Shown: positions 33,101 to 44,620 of the stretch, one piece after another
Numbering within the stretch: position 1 is the stretch's first letter
Layout: each line of letters begins with the position of its first letter
Assembly (NCBI RefSeq): GCF_000321225.1
Contig: NW_004451515.1
Coordinates: forward strand, 646,349 to 710,348
Direction: 5' to 3'
DNA length: 64,000 nucleotides
DNA from: Odobenus rosmarus divergens
Lineage: Eukaryota; Chordata; Mammalia; Carnivora; Odobenidae
Notes under the pieces: generated by a model
Databases searched by the model: none
What the model saw: the letters and a program-made list of their open reading frames with translations, nothing else
Told to the model about the DNA's origin: nothing
Position numbers and translations under genes: made by a program

Positions 33101-33739
33101 TCTTGCCATCAAGAGTTACAGTCGCTGGAGGAACAGAAGAACACGCCTTGAAACAAAAGCAGATTGTGTGTTCCTCCTTGCTGGAGTTCCCCAGAACAGT
33201 ACCAGCAGGGCTTGAGCTTCTAGGTGGACTTCATGCATTTAAGAGGGGCCTTGAAGGACAGACTTTGGATGGGCCTAGGAAAGAGAGAGGAACAGGGAGC
33301 ATAAAATATTGAGATGAAACCGCGAAGGCAGGAATGGGTGTGGGGTGCTTGTGGGACAGACAGGAGCCTAGGGCACCCCATGGATGTAGCATCTGCTTGC
33401 TGGTGCTGAGGATTCCAAGGTGAGGGATACACAGTCTGGAGGGGGCAAGAGAAGTGAACATTCCAGGTGAATCAGGGTCTGGTCAGGGAAAGAGAGACCC
33501 ACAGAGGATAGCAAAGCATCCCAGTTAGCAACAGCCAGGAACCCGACCCAGCCAGTGGGGGCTGAGGCCATGGAGGCACGGTGGACCCTGCCAAAGTCTC
33601 CATCAGAAGAAGCTAAGAAACACCCCCTCTGCTCCCACCATCCTGCCATTGCTTCCCGGCAATGGGACCTAACCGGAAGCCATTACTGGCAAAGAACCTG
33701 GGAAACATGGTTTATAGCCGTCAGCACCCATCCCTACCC
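33101..33739. other. no confident feature
   Basis: Might contain further L2-like sequence ('ggccttgaaggacagacttt'), but the order is not clear. No exon. Confidence 0.35.
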
Positions 33740-34360
33740 CGCAGGAGGAGGCAGAGCAAAGGCTCACAGTTAGCAGTGACCGTGACAGAAACACTCACAG
33801 ATGCCACAAGAGGCCTTGGCAGGATGACTACCAGGGGCTGGGGGTCAGTGAGAGGGCTTCCCCAGAGGAGCTGACACCTGAGCTGAAGCCGGAGGAGGGG
33901 TTAACAAGGAGAAGGGAGGAAGGCTCTGTGCTGAGCCAGGGAGCAGCGAGCGGAGATCCTGGAGGTGAGGGGGCACGGTGCCATTGCACCCAACAGGACA
34001 GGCGGGTGTAGCCCACAGGAGGCACGGAGCGCATGGAGGCCAGAGGGCAGAGAATCTTCCCGTGGCATCTGGGCCCAACCCTGAAACCTCCTGGGAGCCC
34101 TGGAAGGTCTGAAGCAAGAGTGGCCCAGCGGTACCTGTGTGAGCATCCCACTCTGGCCGCATGGAGAGTTCTGGATTTGAAGGGGGGCAGACTGAAGTCT
34201 GGGGGCCCGGGGCTGCCCGTAGCTGCTGCAGTGGGAATGGAAAGGGAGTTTGCAGAGACAGTGCCAAGGTGGGAGTAACAGCGTTTGGGGGGCTGTAGTG
34301 GGAGGGGGGAGGAGGGAGCCCAGGGGGCACCCAGGGTGACAGCCAGGTTTCTGACTTGAG
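33740..34360 (-). repeat. L2 LINE, GC-rich copy
   Basis: 'gagagggcttccccagagga', 'gctgacacctgagctgaagc' and later 'gagcatcccactctggccgc' occur in reverse L2 order. Frames of up to 198 codons here are by-products of GC-rich composition, not intact L2 ORF2. Confidence 0.65.
34287..34316 (+). other. G-quadruplex candidate
   Basis: Four G-tracts (6, 3, 6 and 3 G) with loops of 7, 1 and 4 nt. Sequence-only prediction. Confidence 0.6.
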
Positions 34361-34384
34361 CATCCAGAAGCTGTGCCTCTTCAA

Positions 34385-34510
34385 ACAGCATCTCATTTGG
34401 CCTTCACATAAGTCTGAGTTGGTCAGTGTAGCCATCCCCACATTATGGGTGAGAAAACAAGGCTCTGAAAGGTGACTTATACCTGTTCAGTCCGCAGCCA
34501 GTAACAAGCG
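34385..34510 (-). repeat. MIR fragment
   Basis: 'catctcatttggccttcaca' followed by 'cattatgggtgagaaaacaa' and 'ggctctgaaaggtgactt' is a reverse MIR. Confidence 0.75.
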
Positions 34511-36794
34511 CACGAGGGACTAGGCAGAGGCTCATAAGCTGGGCTCAGCTTGTGGCCAGAAGCACGCTTCCTCCTCCCCCACCTCTGCCTGAAGTCTAGC
34601 ATTTCTTTCCATTGCGAATGTGGGCCCCCAGCACTGCGGCCAGCCCCCGGGACTCTGTGTGCTGCAGCAAAATTTCCACGGGAGCGTTCTGAACTGTTCC
34701 CTCAAAATACTGTCCACACTCCTCACGTCTGCAAAATGGCATCACCAGGACCGGCTGCTCGATCTCCCGGCCTAATGCGGCCACATACTGCTCCAGCACA
34801 GTTTTTATAACTAAGTCAGTGTCATTGGTTTACTTGGTAATCCTTGAGTTGTTTTTTTTTTTATCTTAGGCTTTTGAAAACATTGTTCTGAAAAGGGTCC
34901 GTAGGCTCCAGCTCACCCAGAAAAATCAAAGATCTAAGAAAGAATTCTCCCCCCACCCCCCACGCCACAGTTCTTAGCTCACTTGGCCCATCCATGTCCC
35001 TGGGGGGCTTAATGAACTGGGGGTGGGGGGGGAAGGCGTCCTAATGCCTGGAAGGCTCTCAGGAAAGAATGGAGGACTTCATGTTTTTCCTCAATTAACA
35101 CCACATGGATACATCAGCTTCAGCCCCTGATTTTTCAGCATGGCTCCTAATTAAATCGTATTTGTCTCTGTCAGGCCGTGGGTCCCAGACTGGGGCTCAG
35201 ACACCACAGCCACAGAACACAGGAACCCCTCGAGTGCATGACTAACCCTTGCACAGCCAGGTGGGCAGGGAAGGCGGAGGAAACGGAAGGCTGGAGAGGC
35301 TCTGAGCCTTGGGCCGGGGACTCCCACCCCACCCAGGGCTTAGCTGGGATGTGAGGAGCACTCAGTCTGGGCTCCTTTGACCTGGGGCACGCCTGGCACC
35401 ACCCAGTGCTTCCACAGCTTCCCCCACAGGACCAGTGTCTCTCTGGACGCCGGCCCTGAGAGACCCGCACTGCCACGGCTCTTGCTGTGTCTTCTCAGGA
35501 CTAAATGCATTCCACATGGTCTCCAGCCCCAGCTCTCCCCTGGTGGAGGCCAAGGGACCCTCTGCCTCGCATCTGACCCCCTGCCAACCCCAGCCAAAAC
35601 CATACATCTTTGTCTGCAGCATATTCCCTGCAGAGGGAAACTCTGATGAAGGCCAAGCCTCCCACCCCCTCACTACCAGTCCAGCCCCCTGTCATCTGGG
35701 GCCAACCAGCCCGAGTGCACGTAGCAACCCCTCCATCCCCTTCTTTATATCATCCCTGGAACCCAGAAGGGGTTCCCTGGGATCCAAGACCCAGCAGAAG
35801 AGCTCAGAAAGGTTGATAACCTTGAAATTGCAGGGTTGGTGGCTAAAACATAGGCAGGCAAAATGTGAGTGCCCCGAGGGCTGAGTGGAGAGTGGCCCAC
35901 CCAGCACTGGGCAGGCCTGGGGAAGGAGCTGGGCTCATGGATAGAAGGATGCAGCTCAGGGGCTTCAGGAGGGCAGGTGCTCTGCACACACTGCAGGGCT
36001 GAAGGCACCTGGATAAACCATGCATGCACCTATTGACCCTCTTCTGGGCTGGGTGAAGAAGATACTCCTATCATCGTGACCTCACGCTCTCTGTCCTAGT
36101 GATGGCTGGTGGGCCCAACACCCCATGCGGTAGGTGCTTTAATTCAAGCATATACAGAGTATGGAGGAACAGAGGAGAGATAGTTCATGCCCCTGGGGGT
36201 GCTGGAGTCCCTCTGTGGGTGGACACTGTCAGGCACCATCCCGATCCCCCTTCAAGGAAGGACTTGCTTCCGCAGCTGCTGGGGCTGCAGCAGTTAGCTG
36301 TTAGCCCCTCATGCCTCAGCTGCAGAGGGCTGCCTTGCTCAGGGTCTGTCGTCTCCCAGCCACCCACCTCCAGGACCGATCTATCAGTCTCGAGTACTGG
36401 GAAGACCGACCTCAGCCCATGCCAGGTGGACTCTGACTAGGCCACACTTGCTGCAGAGCCTCCCGTAGGGTCCTCCAAGGCTGTCCTGGGGCCTGCATGG
36501 CAGCTTGCCCTCTCCCTCTGCCCACGCCTGCTCCCTCACCCCCCCAACCCCCGGGGCCCTCCCCACTAAACATCCTGTGCACGAACCCCTTCTCGGAGTC
36601 TGCTCTCCAGGGAGCCCAAGCTGCAACCACGTCCCTCAAAGGAAGTGGCAGCATTTTCCAGGGTCCGAGGCAGAAAGCACACGCCGTGGTGGCTGAACCA
36701 GACATAGTCTCGCTTCCACAGAGCTGTGTCTGGTGGGCGGGCGGTGTATACCAGGCAGCCCCAGATCTGCTCTGGGGGGCCTCAGGGGAGGTCT
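34511..36794. other. 2.3 kb GC-rich single-copy-like DNA
   Basis: No confident repeat or exon. Many overlapping frames of 60-150 codons occur, as expected for GC-rich DNA with few stops. A patch at 36110-36200 may be a decayed MIR. Coding potential would need cross-species alignment. Confidence 0.4.
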
Positions 36795-37280
36795 TTGCCT
36801 GAAGGAGTGAGGGGTGGCTTCCACAGGAGCTGATGTGGTGCTCAGCGTTGAAGGAGAAGAAAGAGTCCACAGGCAGAGGAGAGAGAGGTATGGGGTGGGG
36901 GCCCTCACCCCGGTATCTGCATCCTCACAGATGCGCGGAGAAAGGAGGCCTGTTGGAAGCCTGTAGAGGGGATCATGAGGTGACTGGGGAGACGTTTCCA
37001 GGAAGGCAGGCAAGGGGCCAGACCACGAGGGCCTTCTCTGGACTTCAGTTCTCGAACAATAGAGAGGCTTTAAGGGATTTTCAGCAGAGGAACATCCACA
37101 TGGGGGTGTTTTCTGGGGACGTAACTCGGGTGGCAGAGAAGGATGAGGGGGAGTGGAGTGGGTATGGGGGCTGCCACTGCCTATTACCAAGTCCGGGAGT
37201 CAAGGAATTCGAGGGATCCAGGATGAGAAAGAACAGGGGGACATTAGAGGCAAAATGTGAAGTTAATAAAACAATACTTT
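36795..37280 (-). repeat. L2 LINE
   Basis: 'gaggggtggcttccacagga', 'gggccagaccacgagggcct' and 'gctttaagggattttcagca' are in reverse L2 order. Confidence 0.6.
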
Positions 37281-37844
37281 ATTCAATCAAACCCTGAAAG
37301 CAGCTGCACCCCTGCAATGGCGGCCCAAGCTGGCTTTCTGATTTTTCACTTTGGTTAATTATCTAATGGCTTGCAGGGCTCCCTGCTGCTTGATGACTTG
37401 CACATTTTTCGGTTTCTTCTCTCGCCCACCCTGCCTTCCCGCGCAACTCTGGTCTTCCTTCTCTGGAGTCTGCCACCCCTCGAAATCAGCTTCACCCCGT
37501 TTCCTCTTTGTCAAGAGGGTGCTGAGTCACAGACAGGAATTTTCTGGACCTTCATCTGCCCTGATTGAGCAGGTGCTTCCAGGAAGCACAAAGAATTAGG
37601 GATCTGGACCCTGTCTCTCAAAAATTGATGGTCAAGGCGAGGCGAATATTTTTGCACTCACACACCCGGTACAGGGCGAGTGGGGGCCGGGACTAATTAT
37701 CAGGCTGGTGGCCAGAGCAAAAAGATTTTTAGCCAGTTTGCCCTTTTGCAAAAGGACCCAAACTCTCAGGCTGGAAATGAGATGTGGTAGGCAAAGGATT
37801 TGGGTTTTGATCCTATAGGCAATGAGAAAAAGATAGTCCTTGGG
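37281..37844. other. no recognised feature
   Basis: No confident repeat. Short frames only. Confidence 0.4.
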
Positions 37845-38230
37845 GTGGATTCTCCTACAAACAGAGCCTGAGACAAGGATTTTGTCCAAGTGGTTTACTT
37901 GGGAGGTGATCCCAGGAAGCATCGGCAAGAGAATAGGGAAGGGAGACAGGGAAGAGAAGGGGGCCAATCTGGGGTGTAGTAATGAGCAGGTTACCACAAG
38001 GGCATCTGGGGCTCAATGCCCCTGGGACCTCTGATAGTCTGAGTAGGATATGCCTCAAAGTTATCACACCAGAGGAGCAAGGGAGCTGGGGAATTTATAC
38101 CCCACTGGCATCAATGGAGGATTGCTCCTTGGAGTGTAAATGCCCCAGTGTTTCTAGCCAAACTGTCAGGCACAAGCCACAGGGCCTGCATCAGGTCACC
38201 ACCAGTATGTAAGAATGGTCAGTGCCAGGG
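37845..38230 (+). repeat. unnamed interspersed repeat, copy 2
   Basis: Partner of 17445-17800. 'cttgggaggtgatcccagga', 'gagacagggaagagaagg', 'gccaat', 'gagcaggttac' and 'gggagctggggaatttatac' follow the same order. This copy is better preserved. Confidence 0.75.
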
Positions 38231-38783
38231 GCTGTGGGCAAGACTTCAGCCAAATCCCCTACGGGTGCGACCAAATGGAAATTCCGCTCTCATTACTTCC
38301 TCAGAGACCCATGGGTCCAGGGTGAGCACTGATGTGAGAGGGGCAGGGGTGGGGGGTGGGAATCTGAGCTGATTAGAGAAATGCATAGAATTCGGAGATG
38401 CAGGACAAAAGATAGGAAATTCTAGACAAGAGTGAAAGCCATTTCAAAAAAAGACCTGGACCAGTGGGGGAAGGTGCAAGATTGTCATGGAAAAGACCAT
38501 CATCCATACTCCATTCGAGGAGCCTGGTAAGAACACAATGGGAGTAGAGGTGGGTGAGCAGGATGCGGCTAAGATGTGCTCAGGCTCTGCTCTGTAGACC
38601 GAGAGCCAGGCTCAGACCCCAGGACTCTCTCCTTCATGGAGGGCCCAGCCCTGCCCACTCTGGGTTGCCTTCAGAACCAACACCCCGGGGATAAGGGGCT
38701 ATCTCTCTCCCACCCTGCCAGGCCCTTCGGTGAGGCCTGTACTCGATATAATGCCTATACAAGCCTTAAATTAAGATGGTCCA
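38231..38783. other. no recognised feature
   Basis: Unassigned. The last 16 bases (38768-38783) are the left target-site duplication of the next SINE. Confidence 0.4.
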
Positions 38784-38971
38784 GGGGCCCCTGGATAGCT
38801 CAATTTTTGGGTGTCTGCCTTCGGCTCAGGTCATGATCTCAGGGTCCTGGGATTGAGTCCCACACTGGGCTCCCTGCTCAGCAGGGAGTCTGCTTCTCCC
38901 TCTCCCTCTCCCTCTGAGCTTTCCCCCTGCTTGTGCTCTCTCTCAAATAAATAAATAAAATCTTTAAAAAA
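38784..38971 (+). mobile_element. Can-SINE
   Basis: Head 'ggggcccctggatagctcaa', body 'ggctccctgctcagcaggga', CT-rich part and aaataaataaataaaatcttt tail. Perfect 16-bp target-site duplications aaattaagatggtcca lie at 38768-38783 and 38972-38987. Confidence 0.97.
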
Positions 38972-38987
38972 AAATTAAGATGGTCCA

Positions 38988-39500
38988 AGGAACAAAATCT
39001 GACCATAGTTGCTTAAATTATAGGATTCGTAATCTCTGCTAACAAAAAGTCTAGAGGTCGGTGGCTCCTGTCTGGGTTCTTTCAGCCCCCCAGTGATGTC
39101 AAGGCTTTTCTATGTAAGTCTCTTGGCTTTTCTCGGTGGTCACAGATGGTCATCACAATCCAAACATTACACCTTCACATGATGACGTGTGAGGCAGGCT
39201 GGAGGGAGGAAGGAATTTTCTCCTCTCTTATCAGGGAGAAATGGGGTGTGAGCCCAGCCAGAGCTATCTTACACACCCACACGCGTTCTTGAGTAAAATG
39301 GGGTTCTGAAGTAGGAAGGGAAGATGGCTGCTGGGTGTGACCAACAGAGTCTGCCAATCTCTGACTTCAGAATCCCCTCACCCTGTGGTTTGAGCGTGTG
39401 GACCCAGTCAAGGCCAGTTAGGGGTACGAGGAAAGCTCTCCAAATACCTGTCTTCCTGGGCTGCCCAGTTTCCCCACATTGTCCGCATATTGTCCTGTGG
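38988..39500. other. no recognised feature
   Basis: Single-copy-like sequence leading into the GC/CA tract. Confidence 0.4.
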
Positions 39501-39548
39501 GCGCGCGCGCGTGCGCGCGCACACACACACAAACACACACACACACAC
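39501..39548. repeat. (GC)n(CA)n alternating tract
   Basis: Perfect purine-pyrimidine alternation from 39501 to 39531, first GC with one GT, then CA, continuing as interrupted CA to 39548. GC/CA alternation of this length is a strong Z-DNA-forming sequence. Confidence 0.97.
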
Positions 39549-39571
39549 TTCCCCTATCAAAACCTTCTCTT

Positions 39572-39780
39572 GAAGGTACCTGGGTGGCTCAATCATTTGA
39601 GTGTCAGACTCTTGATTTCAGCTCAGGTCCTGAGCTCAGGGTCGTGAGATCAAGCCGCATGTCGGACTCCGTGTTCAGTGGGGAGTCTGCTTGAGATTCT
39701 CTCCTTCTGCCCCTCCCCCTGCTCTCTCTCTCTCTCTAAAAATAAATAAATAGATCTTTAAACACACACACACACACACG
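39572..39780 (+). mobile_element. Can-SINE with (CA)n tail
   Basis: 'ggtacctgggtggctcaatc', 'gactcttgatttcagctcag', CT-rich stretch, 'aataaataaatagatcttta' and then (CA)n at about 39762-39779. Flanks caaaaccttctctt (39558-39571) and caaaacctgctttt (39781-39794) are a 14-bp target-site duplication with two mismatches. Confidence 0.95.
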
Positions 39781-39794
39781 CAAAACCTGCTTTT

Positions 39795-40410
39795 GGTAAG
39801 ACCCGAGAAACCCATTCACTAAGGTGCAGGTAAGAACCATTACTCCAACCAGGGGATTTGCATTGTAACAGAAAACAAGGAACTTAACACCAGACATTTC
39901 CAAGTAAGCTTTCAGGAAGGCAATGAGGGGGCCCTTCATTTCATTATTTCTGGAACCCTGAAAACAGCCCGTGTTTTTCTGTGATGAAGTCAGGGAAACT
40001 GAAAGCGTGGAGCTCCCCTCCCCTAGCCGTGAGCGTATCCCAGCGGCTCGGGTCAGCTCGTCCGGTCAGAAGCTCTAAGGGGCAGCTACGTGGGCCTCGG
40101 AATGATAAAGATCGGAAAATAAATCAGTGAATAAATGCAGTTCGTTTGGCAGGTAAAATATTCCCAAACCTACAGTCTATGGAGGAGAAAATTTAATAAT
40201 GACACTTTCTGTCGTGGCCATGAGTTTGGGAACTGTTGCTTACATACTCTAATGATGGGACATACCGTGGAAAAACAGAACCACAGTGTGGGGGGGGGGC
40301 CAAGAGACCCCTCAGAGTTCCCCGAAACTTCATCATATACTTGGTCTCTTTCTCCCACCACTCCAAGGCCAGACCTGCTGTCCCCCTTCCCATTTCCTCT
40401 CAGTCGATAA
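39795..40410. other. no recognised feature
   Basis: Contains a G-run at about 40291-40299. No exon or confident repeat. Confidence 0.4.
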
Positions 40411-40780
40411 ACTCAGATTCCCCCTTCTATGCACCAGGCATCATGGGGAGGACAGAGATGCCGGCCCTGCCCTCCAGGATGCAGACTAGGAGAGGAGACA
40501 GGAGGAGCCGCAAGCAGGGCAGGCACCAAGAAGCTTCCGGCAGTGTGGTCTTAGCTCCTTCTTGGCTGGGAGGGTGGCCGCTCAGACAGCGGGAGCAGTG
40601 GGAAGGGCAGCCTGGGGCGAGGGTGCAGCCACACTCAGGGGTCTGCGGGGTGGGAAGGGGGGGTAATGGAGGCGGGAAGAAGCTGACAAAGTAGATTGGG
40701 ACCAGATTGCAAAGGGTCTGGAATTCGAAACTGAGAGGTGTGCATTTAATTCATCAGAAAACAGGGAGATGGTGAGGGCC
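40411..40780 (-). repeat. L2 LINE
   Basis: 'ctatgcaccaggcatcatgg', then 'gggaccagattgcaaagggt' are in reverse L2 order. A degraded copy. Confidence 0.5.
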
Positions 40781-41486
40781 TATTTCTGGGGGTTTTGTTT
40801 AAATAGAGGAGAAACAGGTTCTGAGCCATGGATCTGTGCTGTTGTTGTGAAAGGCACCTTAGAGTTCAAGATCTCAAATGGCTTCACCTCCAACTCATTC
40901 ACCCGTGTGAGTTAGGACGCATGAGGCACTCCGTGACCCTGTCGTTTCATTTCCCATGGAAGTTGGGCCAGGGCAGGGAAAGAAGGGTGGAGCAGAGCTG
41001 GAGATGGCCACACTCTGGGGCTACAGGCCGGGGTCGGGGGGTGTCAGCCCAAGGGGAAGGTGGGAGAGGACACAGTGGTGCCAATGGAGATGGGGGTGGC
41101 ATCCGGGGGGAGAGCTCATCACGCCCATGGAGTAAGGAAGTCAAAGCGTGCAAGACCCAGCCAGGGTCGCCAGACTCGGGGGGAAGGATGGATCAAACCA
41201 TCTGTGAGAGATGAGTGAGTGGCACCCACCCCCCATCTCTGGAGGGAACCATTTCTCCAGATACAGCCAAGAGCCCAAGTAACAGCCCCTTGCAGCCTCT
41301 CCCCACCATGCATCTCTGGGCAGAGCCTGTCCCAGGGGCCCTGGCTGGGCCAACAGCCAGGCTCCAACCAACACATCAAAAACCCACCAGAGATGATTAG
41401 AATCTCGATTTCAGATGACATTCCTCCCCTTTTACTCCTTCAGGTAACCCTAAACCTTATGATGTCTAAATTATTATGCTGAAAGC
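40781..41486. other. no recognised feature
   Basis: G-rich from 40960 to 41170. No exon structure. Confidence 0.4.
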
Positions 41487-41620
41487 GAAATCGAGTCTTT
41501 TCTAGCAGCAGGCGGAGGCTTCCCAGAGAGCGCGTAACCCCGCGAGCCGAGGTAATGGTTACCAGATGCAGATACAAACCCCGGGCCTGCGCAGGTCGGG
41601 GCATCCGGGGCCTTTGGGCT
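41487..41620. other. small CpG-rich patch
   Basis: About 12 CpG in 130 bp (gagagcgcgtaaccccgcga region). Too small for a CpG island, but it stands out in this window. Confidence 0.5.
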
Positions 41621-42790
41621 CTGATGTCCACCTGCACTCACACGGGGGCTCTGAACTCCCACGAGGACAGCAGGGGCCTGAGGAGCACCCCAATTAAGAC
41701 ATGGTGAAGTCGTGTAGTTCTTGCCACTGTCCTCGAGGCCCCGACATGGTCAGAGAATCCACAAACGTGAGCGCTGGAAGAACTTTGAAGTATATAGTCT
41801 CCTCCACTGGTTTAAAGAAAATTGTTTTTTAAAAAAGGAAAGAAAAGAAAGAAAGAAATGTTATTTGCAGACCCCGGGGTATCCGACAGAAGGGAAAGCC
41901 TGTGGAAGAAGGGTACGGGAGGGCCCCAGGCCCACTCAGCAGGCAGGTGGCCGCACCAGGAAGAGGGCGAAGCTGCTCTTGCACAGGCCAGGGGGCGGGG
42001 GAAGCAAGGAGCTGTCTGTGTCCGCACAGCTGGCTACCAGCGCCTCCGGAACACGGACCCAGGACTCAGATCTCCTGCGGCCAGATTCCGCTGGTCCCAC
42101 CACCCGGCCCGCAGACACCAGGCTGCTGAAAAGTCAAAGGCATTTGGTTTTGTTCCTTGGGATCTGCAGGGACGACAGAGCATCTGGAGAGAACTGGCTG
42201 TGGATGTAGATGATGTGACAAATGGCAGGTGTGAGAAGGAGACGCACACCATGCCTCCAAAGTCAGAAGTGATGATCATTTCTTAACCATGCTGGTAACT
42301 GATATTTTTTTTTGATAGTTTGTTTTTTTCTTTCTTTCTTCCCTTTTAACAGTAGGAAAATTCATTAATCCTCCTCAGTCTTTCACGGAAACAACCTTAT
42401 CTCAAAGCTGACATAACCCCACTAACTCTCACTTTCTTTCATTTCTTGTATCCAGTTGGCCACCAAGTCCAGACAGATCTTTAAAAGAACTCTCATCCTC
42501 CCCACCCCCACCCCCTGTGGCTACCCCAGTTCAGCTCCTCATCTTCCCTAGGGACTAGCTCCTGCCTCCTCCCTGGCTCCCCACCCCACCTGCCCTGTAC
42601 CCAAGCTCAGTGGCTGTCCCTTGAGGCCTAAGGCAGCATCGAAGTACCAAGGAGAACTGAATGTATGTACTTCCCTCCCTCCTGCTGTGGGCAGGACTCC
42701 TAAGAACCCGCTGTGCTCTCTAGGAGAGCTAAGGATTCCATCCGCTGAGGGAAGGAGTGTCTCCTCCAGGATGGTAAAGCTCAAAAGGCG
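41621..42790. other. mostly unannotated, GC-rich then T-rich
   Basis: 41830-41870 is an A/G-rich run. 41988-42000 holds cagggggcgg, a CTCF-core-like string with poor flanks. The last 15 bases are the left target-site duplication of the next SINE. Confidence 0.4.
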
Positions 42791-42983
42791 GGGGTGCCTG
42801 GGTGGCTCAGTCGTTAAGCGTCTGCCTTCAGCTTGGGTTGTTATCCCAGGGTCCTGGGATCGAGCCCTGCATCGGGCTCCCTGCTTGGCGGGGAGCCTAC
42901 TTCTCCCTCTCCCTCTACTGTTCCCCCTGTTTGTGCTGTCTTGCTCTCTCTGTCGGATAAATAAAACCTTAAAAAAAAAAAAA
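42791..42983 (+). mobile_element. Can-SINE
   Basis: 'gggtgcctgggtggctcagt', 'gggatcgagccctgcatcgg', CT-rich part and a long poly(A). Target-site duplications of 15 bp with one mismatch, aaagctcaaaag.cg, lie at 42776-42790 and 42984-42998. Confidence 0.97.
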
Positions 42984-42998
42984 AAAGCTCAAAAGTCG

Positions 42999-43199
42999 TG
43001 CCTGCCCCAGCTGTCCTGTTCATGGTTACCTCAGCCAAGCCTTCTTGGAACTATCTCTGCTTCCAGCCTAAACCTCTTGTCAAGGTAGTAAATTCTCAAC
43101 CCTGGCCTTCACACCCGTGTTTCAGTGGTTCCAAACCCACCTCCTCTGAGGTTTAGACAATGCAGGGTTTGGATGGGGCTGGAGGGCGTTACCTCCAGT
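42999..43199. other. no recognised feature
   Basis: Single-copy-like. Confidence 0.4.
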
Positions 43200-43340
43200 G
43201 AACAAGCACATAGCCCAGATCACCATTGTTTCCTCATCTGTAAAATGGAGGTAAACAGGAGCCACCGTGGGGCTAAAGGAGATTACGTGTTCTAGGGACC
43301 AGGGACATTGTCTGGCTCAGAGTAAGGGCTCCATGAACAT
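43200..43340 (+). repeat. MIR fragment
   Basis: 'gtttcctcatctgtaaaatg' followed by 'ctaaaggagattacgtgttc' and 'attgtctggctcagagtaag' in sense order. Confidence 0.85.
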
Positions 43341-43394
43341 TAGTTTTAAAAAAATAGCACCCTACCTGCCTGTAAGGCCAAAAAGGAAAGAAAA

Positions 43395-43575
43395 GAATAT
43401 TTCTTGAGCTCCCCTACTGGCAAAGCCTGGTGCCAGGTGTTCTCCTAAGTTCTGTCAGTTAATCCGCGTGGCTAGCCCTGAAGCTATACTATATATTTTA
43501 TCCCAGTTTTTTTACCATTTTCTAATTCAGGAAGCTGAGGAATTGTGATGTCACTTGCCCAGGATTCCTAAATGA
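43395..43575 (-). repeat. MIR fragment
   Basis: 'gaagctgaggaattgtgatg' and 'tcacttgcccaggattcc', preceded by 'tggtgccaggtgttctccta', are reverse MIR order. Confidence 0.7.
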
Positions 43576-43589
43576 GTCAGCCCTCTTTT

Positions 43590-44060
43590 GGTTGCAAATG
43601 ATTAAAGCCAACTTGGCCAATCTTACCAAGAAGAGACTCCGGGGTTCCCAAGATGCAGCAGTGTTTAAGAAGTATGCGTGGGAAAGGCGAGAAGCAGCCA
43701 GGCCTCAGAGCAACCAGCGGCCGGGGCTCGGATCCCGCCAGATCTCTCTTCCCACCTCCACTGGCACTACGGACTGACCACGGGGACGTCATCCACAGCC
43801 TTCCCCCAGCAGAGAAGGACCGTCGCCATTCCTCAGTTCCAGTTTCAGAAATCCCAGGGAAAGACTCTGATTGGCTCAGCTTGGGCTAGACACCCACCCC
43901 TTAACCAATCAACTGTGGCCAGGGGTCGGGATCGTGTGAGTTATGCCACTTCCCACAGAACCACGTGGAGAGAGCGGGGATATGGGCAGAAAGTGAGTGT
44001 GCAGCTCCCAAAAGACAGGGCTGTGGGCGGGCCACAAAATAGTAGCACACTCTAGTTTCA
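43590..44060. repeat. old interspersed repeat, family unresolved
   Basis: 'gactctgattggctcagctt' and 'ccaatcaactgtggccaggg' are strings I associate with an old mammalian dispersed repeat. The class is uncertain. Possibly related to 22150-22560. Confidence 0.45.
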
Positions 44061-44479
44061 TCGCCAGTAAGTGGAAGAAGCTGGATTGATGCCCGGGGCT
44101 GTTGGGCTCCAAAGCCCACATTCATGCTCTGAAGCATACTGCCTCTCTGAGGCTCTAAGTGTCTACTCCTGCATTCGGAAATCAGTTGGGTCAGTCAGCC
44201 TCTCCAGAAAGTTCAAACAAATTGACTGCCTTAGGCAACATAATACCCATGGATACTTCCGGCGTCCAAAGCCAGATGAAGCACATCAGTAGGCTGGAGG
44301 CCACATCTTTCACACAGTCATTGTCATCACTGCCTCTATCACTCCCTGCTTTTTTTTCTTTTCTTTTTTTTTTTTTACCAAACTCTGTCCCCAGCCTGGC
44401 TGGAAAGTAGGGTTTTCTGGCGAATTGATAATTTCTTTAAGTGTGATATTATTAGGGTTCCCAATTTTCTCAGTATGGA
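44061..44479. other. no confident feature
   Basis: A poly(T) run at 44350-44380. The rest is single-copy-like. Confidence 0.4.
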
Positions 44480-44620
44480 GATCATAGATTGTTAGAGCTA
44501 AAAAGGGATCCCCAAACTATTAAATAGCTCCTTCTTTCTCATTTTGCAGATGAGGAAATCCTGAGCAGGGAGGGAAAGCAATGTTCCCATGGGACCATCC
44601 ACGGCTCTGCATTCCTGGTC
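44480..44620 (-). repeat. MIR-family fragment
   Basis: 'attttgcagatgaggaaatc' with the upstream 'gttagagctaaaaagggatc' is the longer MIR-like variant in reverse. Confidence 0.7.

Noticed and set aside
33845..34441. 198-codon minus-strand frame
   Set aside because: Lies in a decayed GC-rich L2 copy. The residues do not resemble any protein I know, nor the L2 reverse transcriptase.
34596..34799. 67-codon minus-strand frame that looks protein-like
   Set aside because: No family recognised and no splice sites seen. Kept as unproven.
36636..37190. 184-codon minus-strand frame
   Set aside because: Partly inside an L2 remnant, proline/serine-rich as expected for GC-rich non-coding DNA.
41487..41620. 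CpG island promoter
   Set aside because: Too short and no transcription-start context; listed only as a CpG-rich patch.
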